A stretch of DNA of 64,000 nt, from NCBI RefSeq assembly GCF_021130785.1, contig NC_060208.1, forward strand, positions 169,874,501-169,938,500, given 5' to 3'. Both the position numbers and the translations under genes were made by a program. Origin of the DNA: Homalodisca vitripennis. Lineage: Eukaryota; Arthropoda; Insecta; Hemiptera; Cicadellidae. This document shows, piece by piece, positions 22,891 through 36,391 of this stretch (within the stretch, counting starts at the first letter, position 1; each line of letters begins with the position of its first letter). The notes beneath the pieces were generated by a model. That model was given only the letters and a program-made list of their open reading frames with translations, was not told where the DNA came from and ran no database searches.

Positions 22891-24570
22891 ATTGCTTTAC
22901 TTTACTTATTTTTAACACAGTTAAAAATAAGATAAAAATTACATATTAAAATTGTACGTTCATCAAAATTTGTTAATTAAATATAAGAGTGTATCAGTCA
23001 ACTTATGGAGGAGTTTTATATATCTGGAATAGCCTGATAGTCATGTAGTCAGTGTTAAATTCAATCGAGCCTTTAAATCCAAGCAAAAATGAATCTAGGT
23101 TTTAGCGATAAAGACAAAGCATAGTAAGGTAAAAAATGAAGAAGATTAAAAGCGTAACATGTAAGAGTTCTATGTAATTCAGAAATTTATTAGAACCCAT
23201 CGTTTGTTAAAAACCCGTGCCGTACAATGAAGCATGAAAGGTATAATGATTCACCTTCTAAGGCCTCCATTTCCAAAGGGCTCAAAGAGGACAAAGGGTC
23301 ACAAATGACAGGTGTCTCCCCATTAAAGTAAAGACTGTTGTTTGTTAGCGAGACTCTTCTATGTTAACTCTCCTTTACGACTCACAGAAGGTTTTGTCAA
23401 ATAAAGCTTGAATGTTTTTATATGAGTTATACAATTTAATGTTAATTAGAGCTTGTGTTTTGAAATAATTTTAGTTTGACGTTACGTTAAATTCATAAAT
23501 AATGTATGTTCTCCGAATTGAAGAAAACTATTTATAGAATTGAAAATTTACGATTTAATTTAAAATAGTGTACGACTAAATAACTTTAAAATCTTTAACC
23601 TTGTGCTTTGTGTTCATAATTTGTTATCACACATATATTTAGGTTATGTACTAGATTATCCATTGTAATTGAGACTAATATAGAATTTTTGTTTAGACTG
23701 GTATTTTGTTTTAAATATCCAGTCTAAACTTGGCACAGAGGCGGTACCAGCAGATAGCTTGAATGAGTTCGTTAGTCAGTCCTAATTAATAAAGAGTATC
23801 TAACTGGCGCCTATTCACTATCAAGCAAACATTTTAACTTGACTAGTTCCCAAACATAGGCTCAAAGCGATAAATGTCTAAATGTACTAACTAATCAAAA
23901 ACAACTTTTATCCATTCAATATCTCTTACGATTTTAATATGACGGCCATTCCAATTTTGGAAAAGGAATGGTTATATTAATATACTCGTATATTATTTAT
24001 TGGGACAATAGGGTAAACTTAACTATTGCAGTAGAAATATCTTAGACTAAGAGAAGATTTGTAAGAGACGGAAACAGATGCTTTTGAACAAAACAGGTTT
24101 CTGGATCCGACATATGTATTGTATTGATCGGGATTAAGAAGTAAACACATATTTGACACAGTAAAGTAAAATAGAAGTGAAGTGAATTTTAACAGCCCGA
24201 AAGGATTTGGGTCGAAGTAGATTTCTCAGTGGTAAATATGTATATGTTTTCTTTATTAATGCAGTAAGGAAGGCTCAGCTGTGGTGTAGTTAATATAATT
24301 AATTCAAACGATAAATGCACCTTTACGCGAGAAATCCGGTATAAGAGTCAGAACCTAAAACTCTAATCGCTGTAACAATACTCATTGAAATAATATTTAC
24401 GTGATATATGCCTCTGTTTTAAAAATATCATATTCAACATCAAATACCATAAGTTATCATGGTATAGCATAAAGGTTTTATCCAAGTTGGCTAATTACAG
24501 TGGTTTAATCATAAATATCGGATTAATTTGTACCTAAATCGATTCTATATTTTTGAAAATAAATACACAC
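22891..24570. other. Non-coding arm DNA, no gene seen
   Basis: Matched by about 32,010-33,720 in the right arm. No gene, RNA or named repeat recognised. Confidence 0.6.
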
Positions 24571-24903
24571 CCTTATAATTTAGTTTTATTTATAGGGTTT
24601 GTAATTTTAAAATGGTGAGGATATTTATTTTTATTTGGGCTAGTCATTGAATTTGTTAGCAATTCGTAAGCAGATACCAAATTTATACTGGCCTAAATAT
24701 TGTTTAAGATACGCCATGCAGACATTTTTTAAAGCCAATTAAAATTTAATGATCGATAATGGAAATTAACAACATTATCATAACTGAAATATATATTGAA
24801 AAATAGTAAAATACGGTTCTTTTTCTTAGTTAATTAATTTAATACATGAAGGAATTTATGAATATGACAGGGCATCTTGCTACGGATAATACTCTCATAG
24901 TTG
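24570..24903 (+). repeat. 330-bp direct repeat, copy 1
   Basis: Begins 'tataatttagttttatttat' and ends near 'gataatactctcatagt'. A second direct copy is at about 26,385-26,693. The right arm has one copy only (about 31,670-31,995). It shares 'atttgggct' with copy 1 at one end and continues past copy 2 at the other, as expected if the left arm gained the material between the copies or the right arm lost it. Confidence 0.8.
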
Positions 24904-26384
24904 CAAATGTGCAAACATACAAATCATCTTCATTATCCGTGACATGGGCTATGCGGCACCTCAAGTCTACAGACTATCTTTCCGTCAGCATGAACCAGAT
25001 TCACGCGTTTTGTCCAATCATATCACAATATATTATATATTATAAATATTACTTCCTGGCTGCAGAAAACGGAAGTTTCTGCCTTCTCCATTATGTTTTA
25101 TAATTAATGACACAGATACGTTTTGAAAGACTGATTTCAGTACTATTTATTTGGTACCATAAGGAAGTCATCTGCATTGGCTTCGTACCAAAAATAGTAT
25201 TTTATTTGAATACAGTAAACAGCAATGCATGGGCTACTGTAAGTTATGGGCACATAATGCAGAAAAAATAATAATCTGTAGGAATAACAATAATCTCCTG
25301 TAACCAAAGGATTAGCTTATCTCTCATTTGTTGTAAGCTCACATCACAAAGGATATTATCGTATCAAAGTGCGTAGTCCATTGTGTTTGTGGGCCTAAAT
25401 TCTCTGCTCTTTAGAAAATCCCTGATAAAATCTTTTTGAAAGCTCATGAATACGTCGGTATTTAAATGAACGCTGAAGTGATTACCAAGGACATTTAAAA
25501 GTCATATAATCCGTCAACTCATGCGTTTCTGATATGACAATATGCGTAATTGGGTGGTAGCTGCCTACAGTCAGCTGGTTTGACATTCTGGAAAAAATTT
25601 AGTATAAGAAAATACAAATTTAGTTTAGAGTGTTTATTTGTTAGTATAAGTTACATTATAGAGGCTTTCAGAAAGAAGATGGTTCCGTACACTTTAGTTC
25701 TTTCTAACTACAACGGAAATCTGCCTCAATCGTGATACCTGTAAACTAAAATGTATATATATTTTAAATGGAGTGATTCTTACATTACATTGGGGTTAAC
25801 AATGGTTAGGCAAACAGGCCGTAGTGGATAATCCACTATTTCATGAATTGACAAAGTCCAGGAGGAGATTTTCACTCATAAATATGAATTTATGGAGGAT
25901 ACACTTTCACTAGTCTAAATGTTATGTATCATTGAAAGTTTGATTTAGTACGAAGAAATGAAAAATTAGTAGTGAGTAAGTATTAGATAAATGTAGGTAA
26001 TTTACACATACTACTAAAACATATCCATTGCAATATCCAAGCAGTTATTTATTGTTCATGATTCATCCTGTGACGAGGGAGGGTGTTATGAGTCCCAACA
26101 CATCTCTTTGTCCTAAATTTGAATTTAGTGTACTTCCCCAATAAAAGTGGAGGACTGTAAAAGTCTTACAGTAATAATTCAGGTAAAATTAATAGCCTTA
26201 AGATATACATATAAATGTTTAATTTTAGCCTTTTATTTAAGAGCAATTTAATTCATCTGAAGATTGAAAATAAAGAAAAAAAACCGTTAAACACGGAAAA
26301 TTGTAGCTAAATTATTAAATTGTGAACTGCTGTGAATATTATGAAAAGGATGGTGTAGTTTGAAAAACTGATAAGCAATATCAT
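24904..26384. other. Left-arm-specific insert between the direct repeats
   Basis: Not found at the matching place in the right arm (near 31,670). Its distal half, 25,624-26,381, is similar to 57,272-58,037 beyond the palindrome, in inverted orientation. The frames at 24,846-25,103 and 25,550-25,735 have no recognisable domain. No mobile-element ends were found. Confidence 0.75.
25624..26381 (+). repeat. 760-bp segment duplicated outside the palindrome, copy 1
   Basis: Blocks such as 'aagttacattatagaggctt', 'tggataatccactatttcat' and 'tgaatattatgaaaaggatg' recur reverse-complemented at 57,272-58,037 with about 10% differences by eye. No coding content recognised. Confidence 0.88.
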
Positions 26385-26693
26385 AATTTAGTTTTATTTA
26401 TAGGTTTTTTAATTTTAAAATGGTGAGGATATTTATTTTTGAATTTGTTAGCAATTCGTAAGCTGATACCAAATTTATACTGGTATAAATATTGTTTAAG
26501 ATACGCCATACAGGCATTTTTTAAAGCCGATCTTAATTTAATGATCGATAACGGAAATTAACGACATTATCATAACTGAAATATATATTGACATAGTAAA
26601 AATACGGTTCTTTTTCTTAGTTAATTAATGTAATACATGTGAGAATTTATAAATATTACGGGGCATCTTGCTACTGATAAGACTCTCATAGTG
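26385..26693 (+). repeat. 330-bp direct repeat, copy 2
   Basis: Repeats 'ttagcaattcgtaagctgat' and 'ggggcatcttgctactgata' of copy 1. It lacks about 15 bp ('atttgggctagtcat') present in copy 1 and in the right arm. Confidence 0.8.
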
Positions 26694-29050
26694 TATTTGT
26701 CAATATAGCCTAGATGTACAATGACATTTTTAGATCTGGGTCTAAAAGCCGGATGAAAATACACAAGTTGTAAGTTATAGGTACAATTTAAAAGGTTTGT
26801 AGGATTTAAGCTCATTAATTTCGCAAAATTAAATTTGTAAAGTGATTTTATGTAAAGTTATAGTAAAATTAAAAACAAAACTTGTAATTAATTGGTTTTA
26901 TTTTAAAGACACATTGTATGATTTAAATAATTGCAGAAAAGAGAAACCAAAGTTTTTCTTAGTACAATGGATGAAAAGGAACTGACGCTGGAGGGAATGA
27001 AATATTAGCTTTCTCATTATTTCTGAATGGATAGTTACAGGCCTAATTGTTCATTCAGCTAAATAATTATATATTGTCTCTCGAGCTTAGCTCTAGTAAA
27101 GCTAGCATTAAATTTATATTAAACTATGGAATCTACCTGTGTTAAGGCTAGAGAAAAAAATTCAGATCTGATCATAGCAGCTGATCATAGAGTTGGCTTC
27201 ATTAGACCCAAGCTGAAATAACAGGTACAATCCAAACACATTGGGGGCACGCAACAAAAGTTTCCAAGTAGCGTGTTATTTGTGTTTTTAACGTAAATTA
27301 GCTGAGGGTGGAAAACTGTCTTCAAAATTACTATTCTGGATGTAATTGTTGTAATATGGTGAAACTGCTACGACGAGATTATCTTCGTGAGTTTAACATT
27401 AATCCATCAACTGTGATTCGTCGAATTACTTCCGTAATGTTTTGACATTGTGTGTGAAATTCAACGCCTATCACAGGAACAAACAGAATAATTTACATAT
27501 ACGAAGCGAAAATTGGTAAAGGAAGTAGGAAACTAAGTATAGTGCGATAAATGGTGAATGAGTGGTTGGTGGAACTGATCGTGAAAACTAAAGACGTGAA
27601 TGTAATTCCTGGCGTTTTGCGGCGTTAATTTAGTTGAATATTCATCGATACGGTACACAAATGTTGGCCCAAGTTACGAGAAGAAAGCGAAAAAACCCAC
27701 ATAGACAAATTTATTCTCGTAGTTCAGAGAGCTTAGTTCTGATTCTATCAACGAAGAATAAGAATGTTAAGGCCTTTCCCACGTTTAATACATGCTTTCC
27801 CATTCTGTGCTGTCCATCTGTATTTTTTAGTAACAAGATGGCAGGTAGAGGTAGAAGCACATCTTCCATTACAAAATAAAACATAATACTATAATTGTAA
27901 ATCTTTTTCAAATTAGTATTTTTTGTTTTATTGCACAGATTTGGTTATTCAGGGTATCACAAACGTTCTAAAATCTAAAGAACATGCGAAATAAATGCAC
28001 ACAGGCCTATGTATAGAATTAAAATAAAATTAATATTTAAAGTATACCTTTTACTAACTTGATAGCATATATTATACTGACCATACCGTCTGCCAACATG
28101 ATAGATTTCTGAAATTCACCTACTTTAGGGACTTATATAAGGTTTGCAACTTATTTAAGTGGTTCTTACCGTTGGTTTTAAGTGTCGTCAAGCAAAGTAT
28201 AATGTAACCTTTTTTGTACCTCCCATTTCAAACCTCCCGGAACAAAGGATTTCCTTAAACAATGCAAATGGGGCTATCAGATTCAGTTAATGTTTCGAAA
28301 GTTAATTTATCAATTTTATGTAAAATATTGTAGTTTGATTATGTTATTATTATTTATTGTAATATTTTTATTACTTTGTTTGAAATAGCAGGTAAAATGA
28401 AATACTACAGAAGTTTCAAAACAAAGCAATATAACAAATCAGATGTGTTGTCTTTGAAATCTCATATTATCTTTACTGTTTTGTAGTTTTATGGATGTGT
28501 GTTTATGGAATTGGGCAAATAGGAACAGAGTAGTAATACTGGCGAGTAGTAGTATCTGTAGCCTGTTTCAGGCCCTTAGTAAGGAACTTGATTCTTTTAT
28601 ATAGATTAATAAATCATGATGCATTGTCCTTACGAATTGGATTACTTTAATGAGTACTGCTTTGTCCGAGATAATTAGATTAGTTACATTAAAAATCAAT
28701 TTTTTATAGCTAGGTAGTTAATTTAAAAATAGGTGAAAATTTTAGGACACACAGCGCATGTTTTTAAATTCAAGTATGTATGATGTGGCAATCGATTAAG
28801 TTAATTAAAACTTTTATGTTTAAAATGGAATGTAGATGGAATTTATAGGTGTCTTACCTTTGCTATAGATTTACTAATTATTGGTTTGTACTTAATTAGC
28901 AAAAAGGTAAACGTGTCCGTTAATATAACCTTTATAGTAGTAAAAGTTTTTAAGCCCCCATTTATATAGTAAAATGAGGCAGGCAACTACATGTTTGTCT
29001 CAATCACTATTTTTTATTTTTCTTGTAACTTTAGTTTACAAAACTTGTAT
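26694..29050. other. Inner left arm, no gene assigned
   Basis: Matched by 29,098-31,665 in the right arm. At 27,660-27,880 open frames on both strands are partly conserved with 30,260-30,480 (for example 'SRSSES' on one strand and 'NTDGQ' on the other), but frame and stops differ between arms and no family is recognisable. Otherwise AT-rich with no feature. Confidence 0.55.
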
Positions 29051-29097
29051 TTTGGGTGAAATAGTTATGTAAATTTCATAACTATTTCACCCAAAAT
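29051..29097. repeat. Axis of the palindrome
   Basis: A 'tttgggtgaaatagttatg' half-site runs through 'taaattt' directly into its reverse complement 'cataactatttcaccc'. Allowing one mismatched pair, the axis falls at about 29,073, so there is no unique spacer. Flanking sequence on both sides continues the inversion, including the 'cctgtttcaggc' block at 28,561 and 29,567. Confidence 0.92.
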
Positions 29098-32000
29098 AAA
29101 AGTTTTGTAAACTAAGTACAAGAAAATTAAAAATAGGATTGAGACAAACATTGTTGTTGCATGCCTCATTTTACTATATAAAAGGGTTAATAAACTTTTA
29201 ACAACTATAAAGGTGTTGTATTTAAGACACGTTACCTTTGTATTTATAGGTACTAACCAATAATTAGGTAAATCTATAGCATAGGTAGCACCATAAATTC
29301 ATCTACATTCTCCCATTTTAAACAGAAAATTTAACTTAACTAAATCGATTGCCACATCATACTATTGAATTTTAAAAAAAACAATGCGGCTGTGTGTACT
29401 AAAATTTCACCTTATTTAAATTAATACCCTATATAAAAAATTGATTCTTTAATGGACTAAACTTAAATTTTCTCGGACAAAGCAGTACTCATTTAAAGTA
29501 TCAAATTCGTAAGGGACAATGCACATGATTTATTAATCTTTAAAAGAATCATAGTTCATTACTATGCCTGAAACAGGCTACAGATACTACTATCCGGCCA
29601 GTATTACTCCTCTGTTCCTATGTGCCAATTCCATAAACAAACATACTTAAAACTACAATACAGTAAAGATAATATGAGATTTCAAAGACAACACATCTGA
29701 TGTGGTTTATATTGGCTTTGTTTTGAACTTCTGTATTATTCATTTACCTGCATTATTTCAAAACACAGAAAAAGTATATAATCTATTACAATAATAATAA
29801 TACATATCAAACTACTTAATATTTTACCATAAATTGTAATAAAAACTTTCGAAACCATTACTGAATCCTGGATTGCCTATTTGCATTGTTAAGGGAAATC
29901 TTGTTCAGGGGAGGTGAAATGGAAGAGGGTACAAAAATGGTTACTTTTTTCTTTGCTTGACACACGTAAATCCAACGGTAAGGACAATTAAATTTAGTTT
30001 GCGCCTAACTTATATAGACCCTTAAAGTGGTGAATTTCAGGAATCTACTCGTTGGCAGTCGGTTATGGTCAGTTATATTGTATCCAAGGTTAGTAAGGTA
30101 TACTTGGAAATATTTATTTATTTTTTTTCTATACATAGCTGTGTGCATTTATTTCGCCATGTTCTTTAGATTTTAGAACTGTTGTGATACCCGTGATAAG
30201 CCAAATATGTGCAATAAAACAAAAATATTATTTGAAAGATTATACCAATTTATAGTATTATGTTTGTATTTTGTAATGGAAGATGTGCTTCTACTCTACC
30301 TGCTTTATTGTTACTAAATAATACAGATGGACAGCAAAGATTGGGAAAACCATTGGATTTAACGTGGGAAAGGCTTAACTTCTTTTCGTCGTTGATAGAA
30401 TCAGAACTAGAGCTCTCTGAACTACGAGAATTAAATGTGTTATGGTGGGTTTTTCGCTTTCTTCTCTCGTAACTTGGGCTAAACAGTTGTGTACCGTTAT
30501 CGATGAATATTCAACTAAATTAATGCCGAAACGCCAGGAATACATTCACGTCTTTTAGTTTCACCGATCAGTTCCACCAATCATCATTCACTATTTTATC
30601 GCCACTCTACTTAGTTTTCTACTTCCTTTACAATTTTCGCTTCGTATATGTAAATAGTTCTGTTGCTTATTCCTGTGAGTGGCGTTTTGACTTTTCACCT
30701 CCAAGTCAAAACATCACAGAAGTAAATTTCGAGAATCACATGTTGATGGATTAATGTTAAACTCTCTAAAAATAAATCTCGTCGTAGCAGTTTCACCATA
30801 TTACCAACCAATTACATCCAGAATATTACTTGTGAAGACAGTTTTCCACACTCAGCTAATTTACGTTGAAAACACAAGTAACACGCTTACTGGAAACTTT
30901 TTGTCTGCGCGTGCCCCATGTGTTTGGAAATTGCACCTGTTATTTCAGACTTGGGTCTAATTGAAAAAAAGGGGGGCCCAACTCTATGATCAGATGCTTT
31001 GATCAGATCTGAATTTTTTTCTCTTGCCTTTAGCACAGGTAGAATCCATAGTTTTAATATAAATTTAATGCTGAAACTTTACTAGATTGCACTAATGAAA
31101 GGCTTAACTTATATCAATCAGATCAAATAAAATAACAAGTATATGTATATTGTGTAGAAGTAAATATATTATACTTAAAACCCGGTAAACTAAATAAGTT
31201 AGTTTTATAACTATAGTTATTTACAGTGATAAAAATGTATGCTCAAGAGACAATATATACTTATTTAGCTGAAATGAACACTTAGGCCTGTAACTATCCT
31301 ATTCCGAAATAATGAGGAAGCTAAGGTTTCATTCCCTCCAGCGTCTGTTCCTTTTCATCTCATTGTACTAAGAAAAAACTCTTTTCTCTTTTTCTCTTTT
31401 CTGCTAAATTATTTAAATCATACAATGTGTCTTTAAAATAAAGACAATTCATTACAAGTTTTGTTTTACATCTTTACTATAACTGCTACATCAAATCACT
31501 CTACCCAATTTGTAATTTTGCGGAAATTAATGCAGCTTTAAATAATACTCAAAACTCCTTTTATTATTGTACCTATACTTACAAACTTGTGTTTTTCATC
31601 CGGCTTTTAGAACTAGATCTAAAAAGATGTCCCACAGTACGTCTAGGGTATATTGACAAATAAACTTGAGAGTATTATCCGTAGCAAGATGCCCCGTCAT
31701 AGCCTCTAAATTTCCCCATGTAGTACATTAATTAACTAGAGAAAAAGAATCTATATTCTACTAATTTGTCAATATATATTTCAGTTATGATATGTTGTTT
31801 AATTTCCATAATCGATCATTAAATTTACTAGTGGCTTTAAAAAATGTCTGTATGCGTATTTAAACTTTATTTAGGCAGTATAAATGTTTGGTATCAGCTT
31901 ACGAATTGCTAACAAATCAGATGATGAGCCCAAATAAAAAAATATTTATCTCACGATTTTAAAAATTACAAAACCCTATAATCTTATAAACTAAATTATA

Positions 32001-33724
32001 AGGGTGTGTATTTATTTTTAATATTGTCTAGAATCGATTTAGGTTAGATATTAATCCGATATTTATGATTAAACCATGTCTATTTGCTAATTGGATAAAA
32101 ACATTTTAGCTATTCCATGATAACTTATGGTATTTGATGTTGCCTATGATATTTTTTATAAACACAGGCATATATCACGTAAATATGATTTCAATGAGTA
32201 TTGTTACAGCGATCCAGAGTTTTAGGTTCTGACTCTTATACCGGAATTTACCGCGTAAACGGCATTTATCGTTTGAATTAATTTTTTATTAACTACCCAC
32301 AGCTGTGCCTCCCTTATTGCATTATTAAGAAAACATATACATTTTAGCACTGAGAAATCTACTTCGACCCAAATGCATTCGGCTGTTCCACTTCACTTGT
32401 ATTTACTTACTGTGTCAAATATGTGTTTACTTTTAATTCCCGATAATACAATACATATGTCGGATCAGAAACCTGTTTTGTTTCAAAAGATCTGTTTCAT
32501 TCTTGCAAAATTTACTCTTAGTCTCAGATATTTCTACTGCAATAGTTATGTTTACACCTATTGTCCCAATAAATAATATACGTGTATATTAATATAACCA
32601 TTCCTTTTCCAAAATTGGAATGGGCCGTCATTATTAAAATCGTAAGAGATATTGAAAGGGGATAAAATTGTTTTTTACTTAGTTAGTTCACTTAACATTT
32701 ATCGCTTTGAAGCCTATGTTGGGAACTAGTCAAGTTAAATGTTTTCCTTGATAGGTGAATAGGCGCAGTTAGAACCTTATTTATCAATTAGGACTGACTA
32801 ACGAAACTCATTCAAGCTATGTGCAGGTACTGCCTCGCACCAAGTTTAGATTTGGATATTTAAAAAAAAATACCAATCTATAAAAAAGATTCTATATTCA
32901 GTCCCAATTAAAATATATAATTCTAACAACATAACCTAAATATTTGTGTTGATAACAAATTATGAACACAAACACAGTTTAACATTTTAAGTGGTTTATT
33001 CGTACACTAGTTTAAAATTAAATCGTAAATTTTATATCTGCGAATTGTTTTCTTCTTTCGAGGGAGAACATATATTATTTTTGAATTTAACGGTAACGTC
33101 AAAACTAAATTTATTTCAAAATCAAGCTTAATTATACATTAAATTGTATTTATCATATAAAAACATTAAGCTTTTATTTCTGACAAAACCTTCTGTGAGT
33201 CAAAGTCTTTAAAGGAGAGTTAACATAGAAGAGTTCAGCTAACAAACAACAGACTTTACTTTCAATGGGGAGACATCTGTCATTTGTGAACACTCTTTGT
33301 CCTAGTTGAAGCACTTTGGAAAATGGAGGCCTTAGAAGGTTGAGTCATTATACCTTTCATGCTTCATTTTATAGGCACGGTTTTTTAACAAATCGATGGG
33401 TTCTAACAAATTTCTTAATTAATAGAACTTTACATGTTACTGCTTTTAATTTTTAATTTTTACCTTACTATGCTTTATCCTTTATCGCTAAAAACCCAGA
33501 TTCCATTTTTGCTTGGATTTTAAGGCTCGATTGAATTTACACTCGGACTACATCGATATCAGGCTATTCGCAGATATATAACTCCTCCATAAACTTGACT
33601 GATACACTCTTATAAGTACTTACAAATTATGATTAACGTACTAATTTTAATAGCTATTTTTATCATTATTTCTTTAACTGTGTTTTTAAAGGTTAGAGTA
33701 AAGTAAAGTAATGCGTAATTTACT
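29098..33724. other. Inner right arm, no gene assigned
   Basis: Reverse-complement partner of 22,891-28,990 minus the left-arm insert. Frames at 30,260-30,472, 30,754-30,960 and 32,373-32,576 are not preserved in the left arm and are not kept. No RNA gene seen. Confidence 0.55.
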
Positions 33725-33960
33725 TAGGTTAAGTAACGGTCTAGGGAATTCCCTCTCTAACTTTGCGGTAATTTAACGGTTTAAGGAGAGTCCAAACATC
33801 CTTCAATGGTAAGGGCAGGCGAGCTGCTTGGAAATAACAGGATCGCTCAGCGGTCACCCATCAACAGTAGTATCGACGCTGACGTTGCTTGGATCCGGTT
33901 ATCTCGCGATAACCTCGTACCGTACACTGCGCATTGCCCTATAGTGCGCCAACACAGGTT
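33725..33960 (-). repeat. 5S-rRNA-like repeat, right-arm copy
   Basis: Partner of 22,655-22,890. On the minus strand 'atccaagcaacgtcagcgtcg' and 'gatgggtgaccgctgagcgatc' keep the 5S-like control region, but 'acttggatggg' has changed to 'actgttgatggg'. Upstream, 'ggttatctcgcgataacc' (33,898-33,914) forms a perfect 7-bp hairpin that is imperfect in the left arm. Confidence 0.75.
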
Positions 33961-36314
33961 ACGTGGCAGATATAAATAACGAATCAAGATTATCCGAGTG
34001 TTACAAAGAACATTGGACCAGGAATACCTCTCATTTTGCTGAGCCTTAGCAAAGCCCATCAATCGTGGGACTGGAGAATTTCATTCCTGCTTGTCTGTCT
34101 TCATGATGTCTCCAAAAATTAACAGACCTATAGACTTGGAACTTCGCATGAAGGCTATATTTATATATGAGGAAACAGTGAGTTCAAAGACTTCATATCA
34201 TGTTATTTGGATGACCGCTACAGAATATTTTACATTGGTCTTATAGCCAACTATGATGTCAACCAGAAATATCAGAAAAAAATAAATTTGTAATCGATAC
34301 ATTAAAAAATAGATTTTTAAAACTCATTATTAAACACATTTAGCCCTATTATCCCAACACGTACAACACCATTTTTATAGTGACTTGGTGTGTATACTTT
34401 TATTGGATTTCACACAGATCAAGCGCTATGCATTTTCGTTTTTCAATTTATGTGGAAAACATTTTATTTTCTCTTTTTAGTGAACTTACAGTAAACTGAA
34501 AGTTTCAAACCATGTTTTAGTGTAAGTTATCTTTTGATTACGTGTCATAAATATTCTTCATTATTTACCAAAATTCTTTTATTTTTTTACTTTTGCTACC
34601 TTTCACTTCATCGAAACTCTTCCTCGGGGACATTATATGTATGGAAATATATTTAAAATATAATAGTCAAATTAGATCCAGCCTTTCTCGAAAATTAGCG
34701 CGCTTAGCAACAAATTTAGCGATTTTTTAATATAATTATATAGTTATTTTTAAATAAGCTCTTTTCTATTCCAGATCATATTAAAATACTTTTGTAAAAC
34801 ATAAATCAGTAAACCAAATAGCTAATTGAAGTCTCAGATATCACCGAGATTTTTTATCACATCTTATCGAACCTTAGTTTTTTACTTAAAAATTCCTTCT
34901 ATCGTTATTTTTTTTGTATTATACACATGTATTATATCTAAAAATACACTGCGAGTTTAATAAAGAGTTGTGTTAACTGTCATGTACATTAATGTTCCAC
35001 ATTTCTTTGTCGACCCCGACAGCTGCCGCAGTTTGGTGTTTATGCTACAATATGTTATCTGTCCAGCTTCTTGACATCTTTATATGTGTGTGTGTGAACT
35101 CGTTCGTTAGTTTCATCTGATTTGTTCCCTCATGTAACAGATTAAGGCACGCTGAATAATTTCATGATTTGTATAAAATTTTACGAATTCAGGATACCTA
35201 CTTATGTGTTATGAAAACTTATAATAATAATATATTCGCAGGTTTTCTTTTTATCTAAAACATATCCATTTATACTGTCCTCTTGTAATCCTTTAACGAA
35301 TACATCCATTTTCAACTAATGATATAAGCCAGAGAATTTCATTTTAGGTTATTCATAAAAACAATCAACTTAGTGACTAGGTGATTAATTCATACGAGGA
35401 ATATGTCGCTATTTTTGTTCAACATGCTTTTGTGAAACCACAAGAGCACACATTCGCTGTTATAAACCATGGAACTCTGTATCTATTCATTGCAGGTACA
35501 TGCATATATCTATTTGATTGGTTTCGTTATATAGAGTTAAAAGGATGGGACAATACATTTTATAACTACGAATAAATGAAAGCAAAAATTGGAAATGTAT
35601 ATAATGAATTTTAACATAACGTCATATTACAGAAAACATCAATGTGACTGTGGCTATTCTATCTATTTGTTCTCCAAATGGCGTAGAACCTAAGTCTTAC
35701 TTACTGCTTGCCAATATATGTATTAAATGATGTAATATAGCAGTACACTGACTGTACGATTTAAAATTTCCTACTAAAAAACAAGATTGTAATGGGAGTA
35801 GTAAATCTAATATTAAATAAGAAAACAAACCTAACGGTGTTGATTCATAGGTCTGCACTAAGTAAAAAAATAGTGTTTCACTACTTCGTAAAAAACAATC
35901 AAGTCAAGAATCTGCAATGGATTGGTCTTAATTTTTCTTTATCTTCTATCAAGATAAACCGATTTTGGGAGAAGAGAGAGCAATTATACACTTAGAGAGA
36001 TCTACTGGATATAGGGTACAGTTATCATGACCAATTAGCACAAATAATATTGATTCCCTCCATCTTGCGTTATTTAGTCATTTAGTTAGCTACTTTCTTA
36101 TTTTGTATGAGCGAATATCCGTAAGGATAGTTCATACTCCAAACAACATTAATTATGGTTGAACAATAGAGGAAACACACTTTGTTATATATTACTATTA
36201 TATATTATACCATCCAAAGATCTACCTATCTCGTTCACACAAAAGCTGTCCCAGAGCAAAAAAGCTATCGTATTTGAGATATGTAATGAACATGTTGTGT
36301 TTGGAATTGTACTG

Positions 36315-36318
<4 letters not shown>
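33961..36318. other. Right arm: dispersed-repeat partner and non-coding DNA
   Basis: 33,965-34,240 is the reverse-strand partner of the dispersed repeat at 22,375-22,640. The remainder matches 20,290-22,370 and shows no gene. Confidence 0.55.

Positions 36319-36388
<70 letters not shown>
36319..36388. repeat. (CA)n microsatellite, right-arm partner of the TG run
   Basis: About 35 CA units followed by interrupted TA. It is shorter than the left partner, which is usual for microsatellite drift. Confidence 0.97.

Positions 36389-36391
<3 letters not shown>

Noticed and set aside
27600..27911. Possible transposase fragment in the inner arm (partner 30,260-30,480)
   Set aside because: A Ser/Glu/Asp-rich stretch looked suggestive of a Harbinger N-terminus, but frames conflict between arms and no catalytic motif is present.
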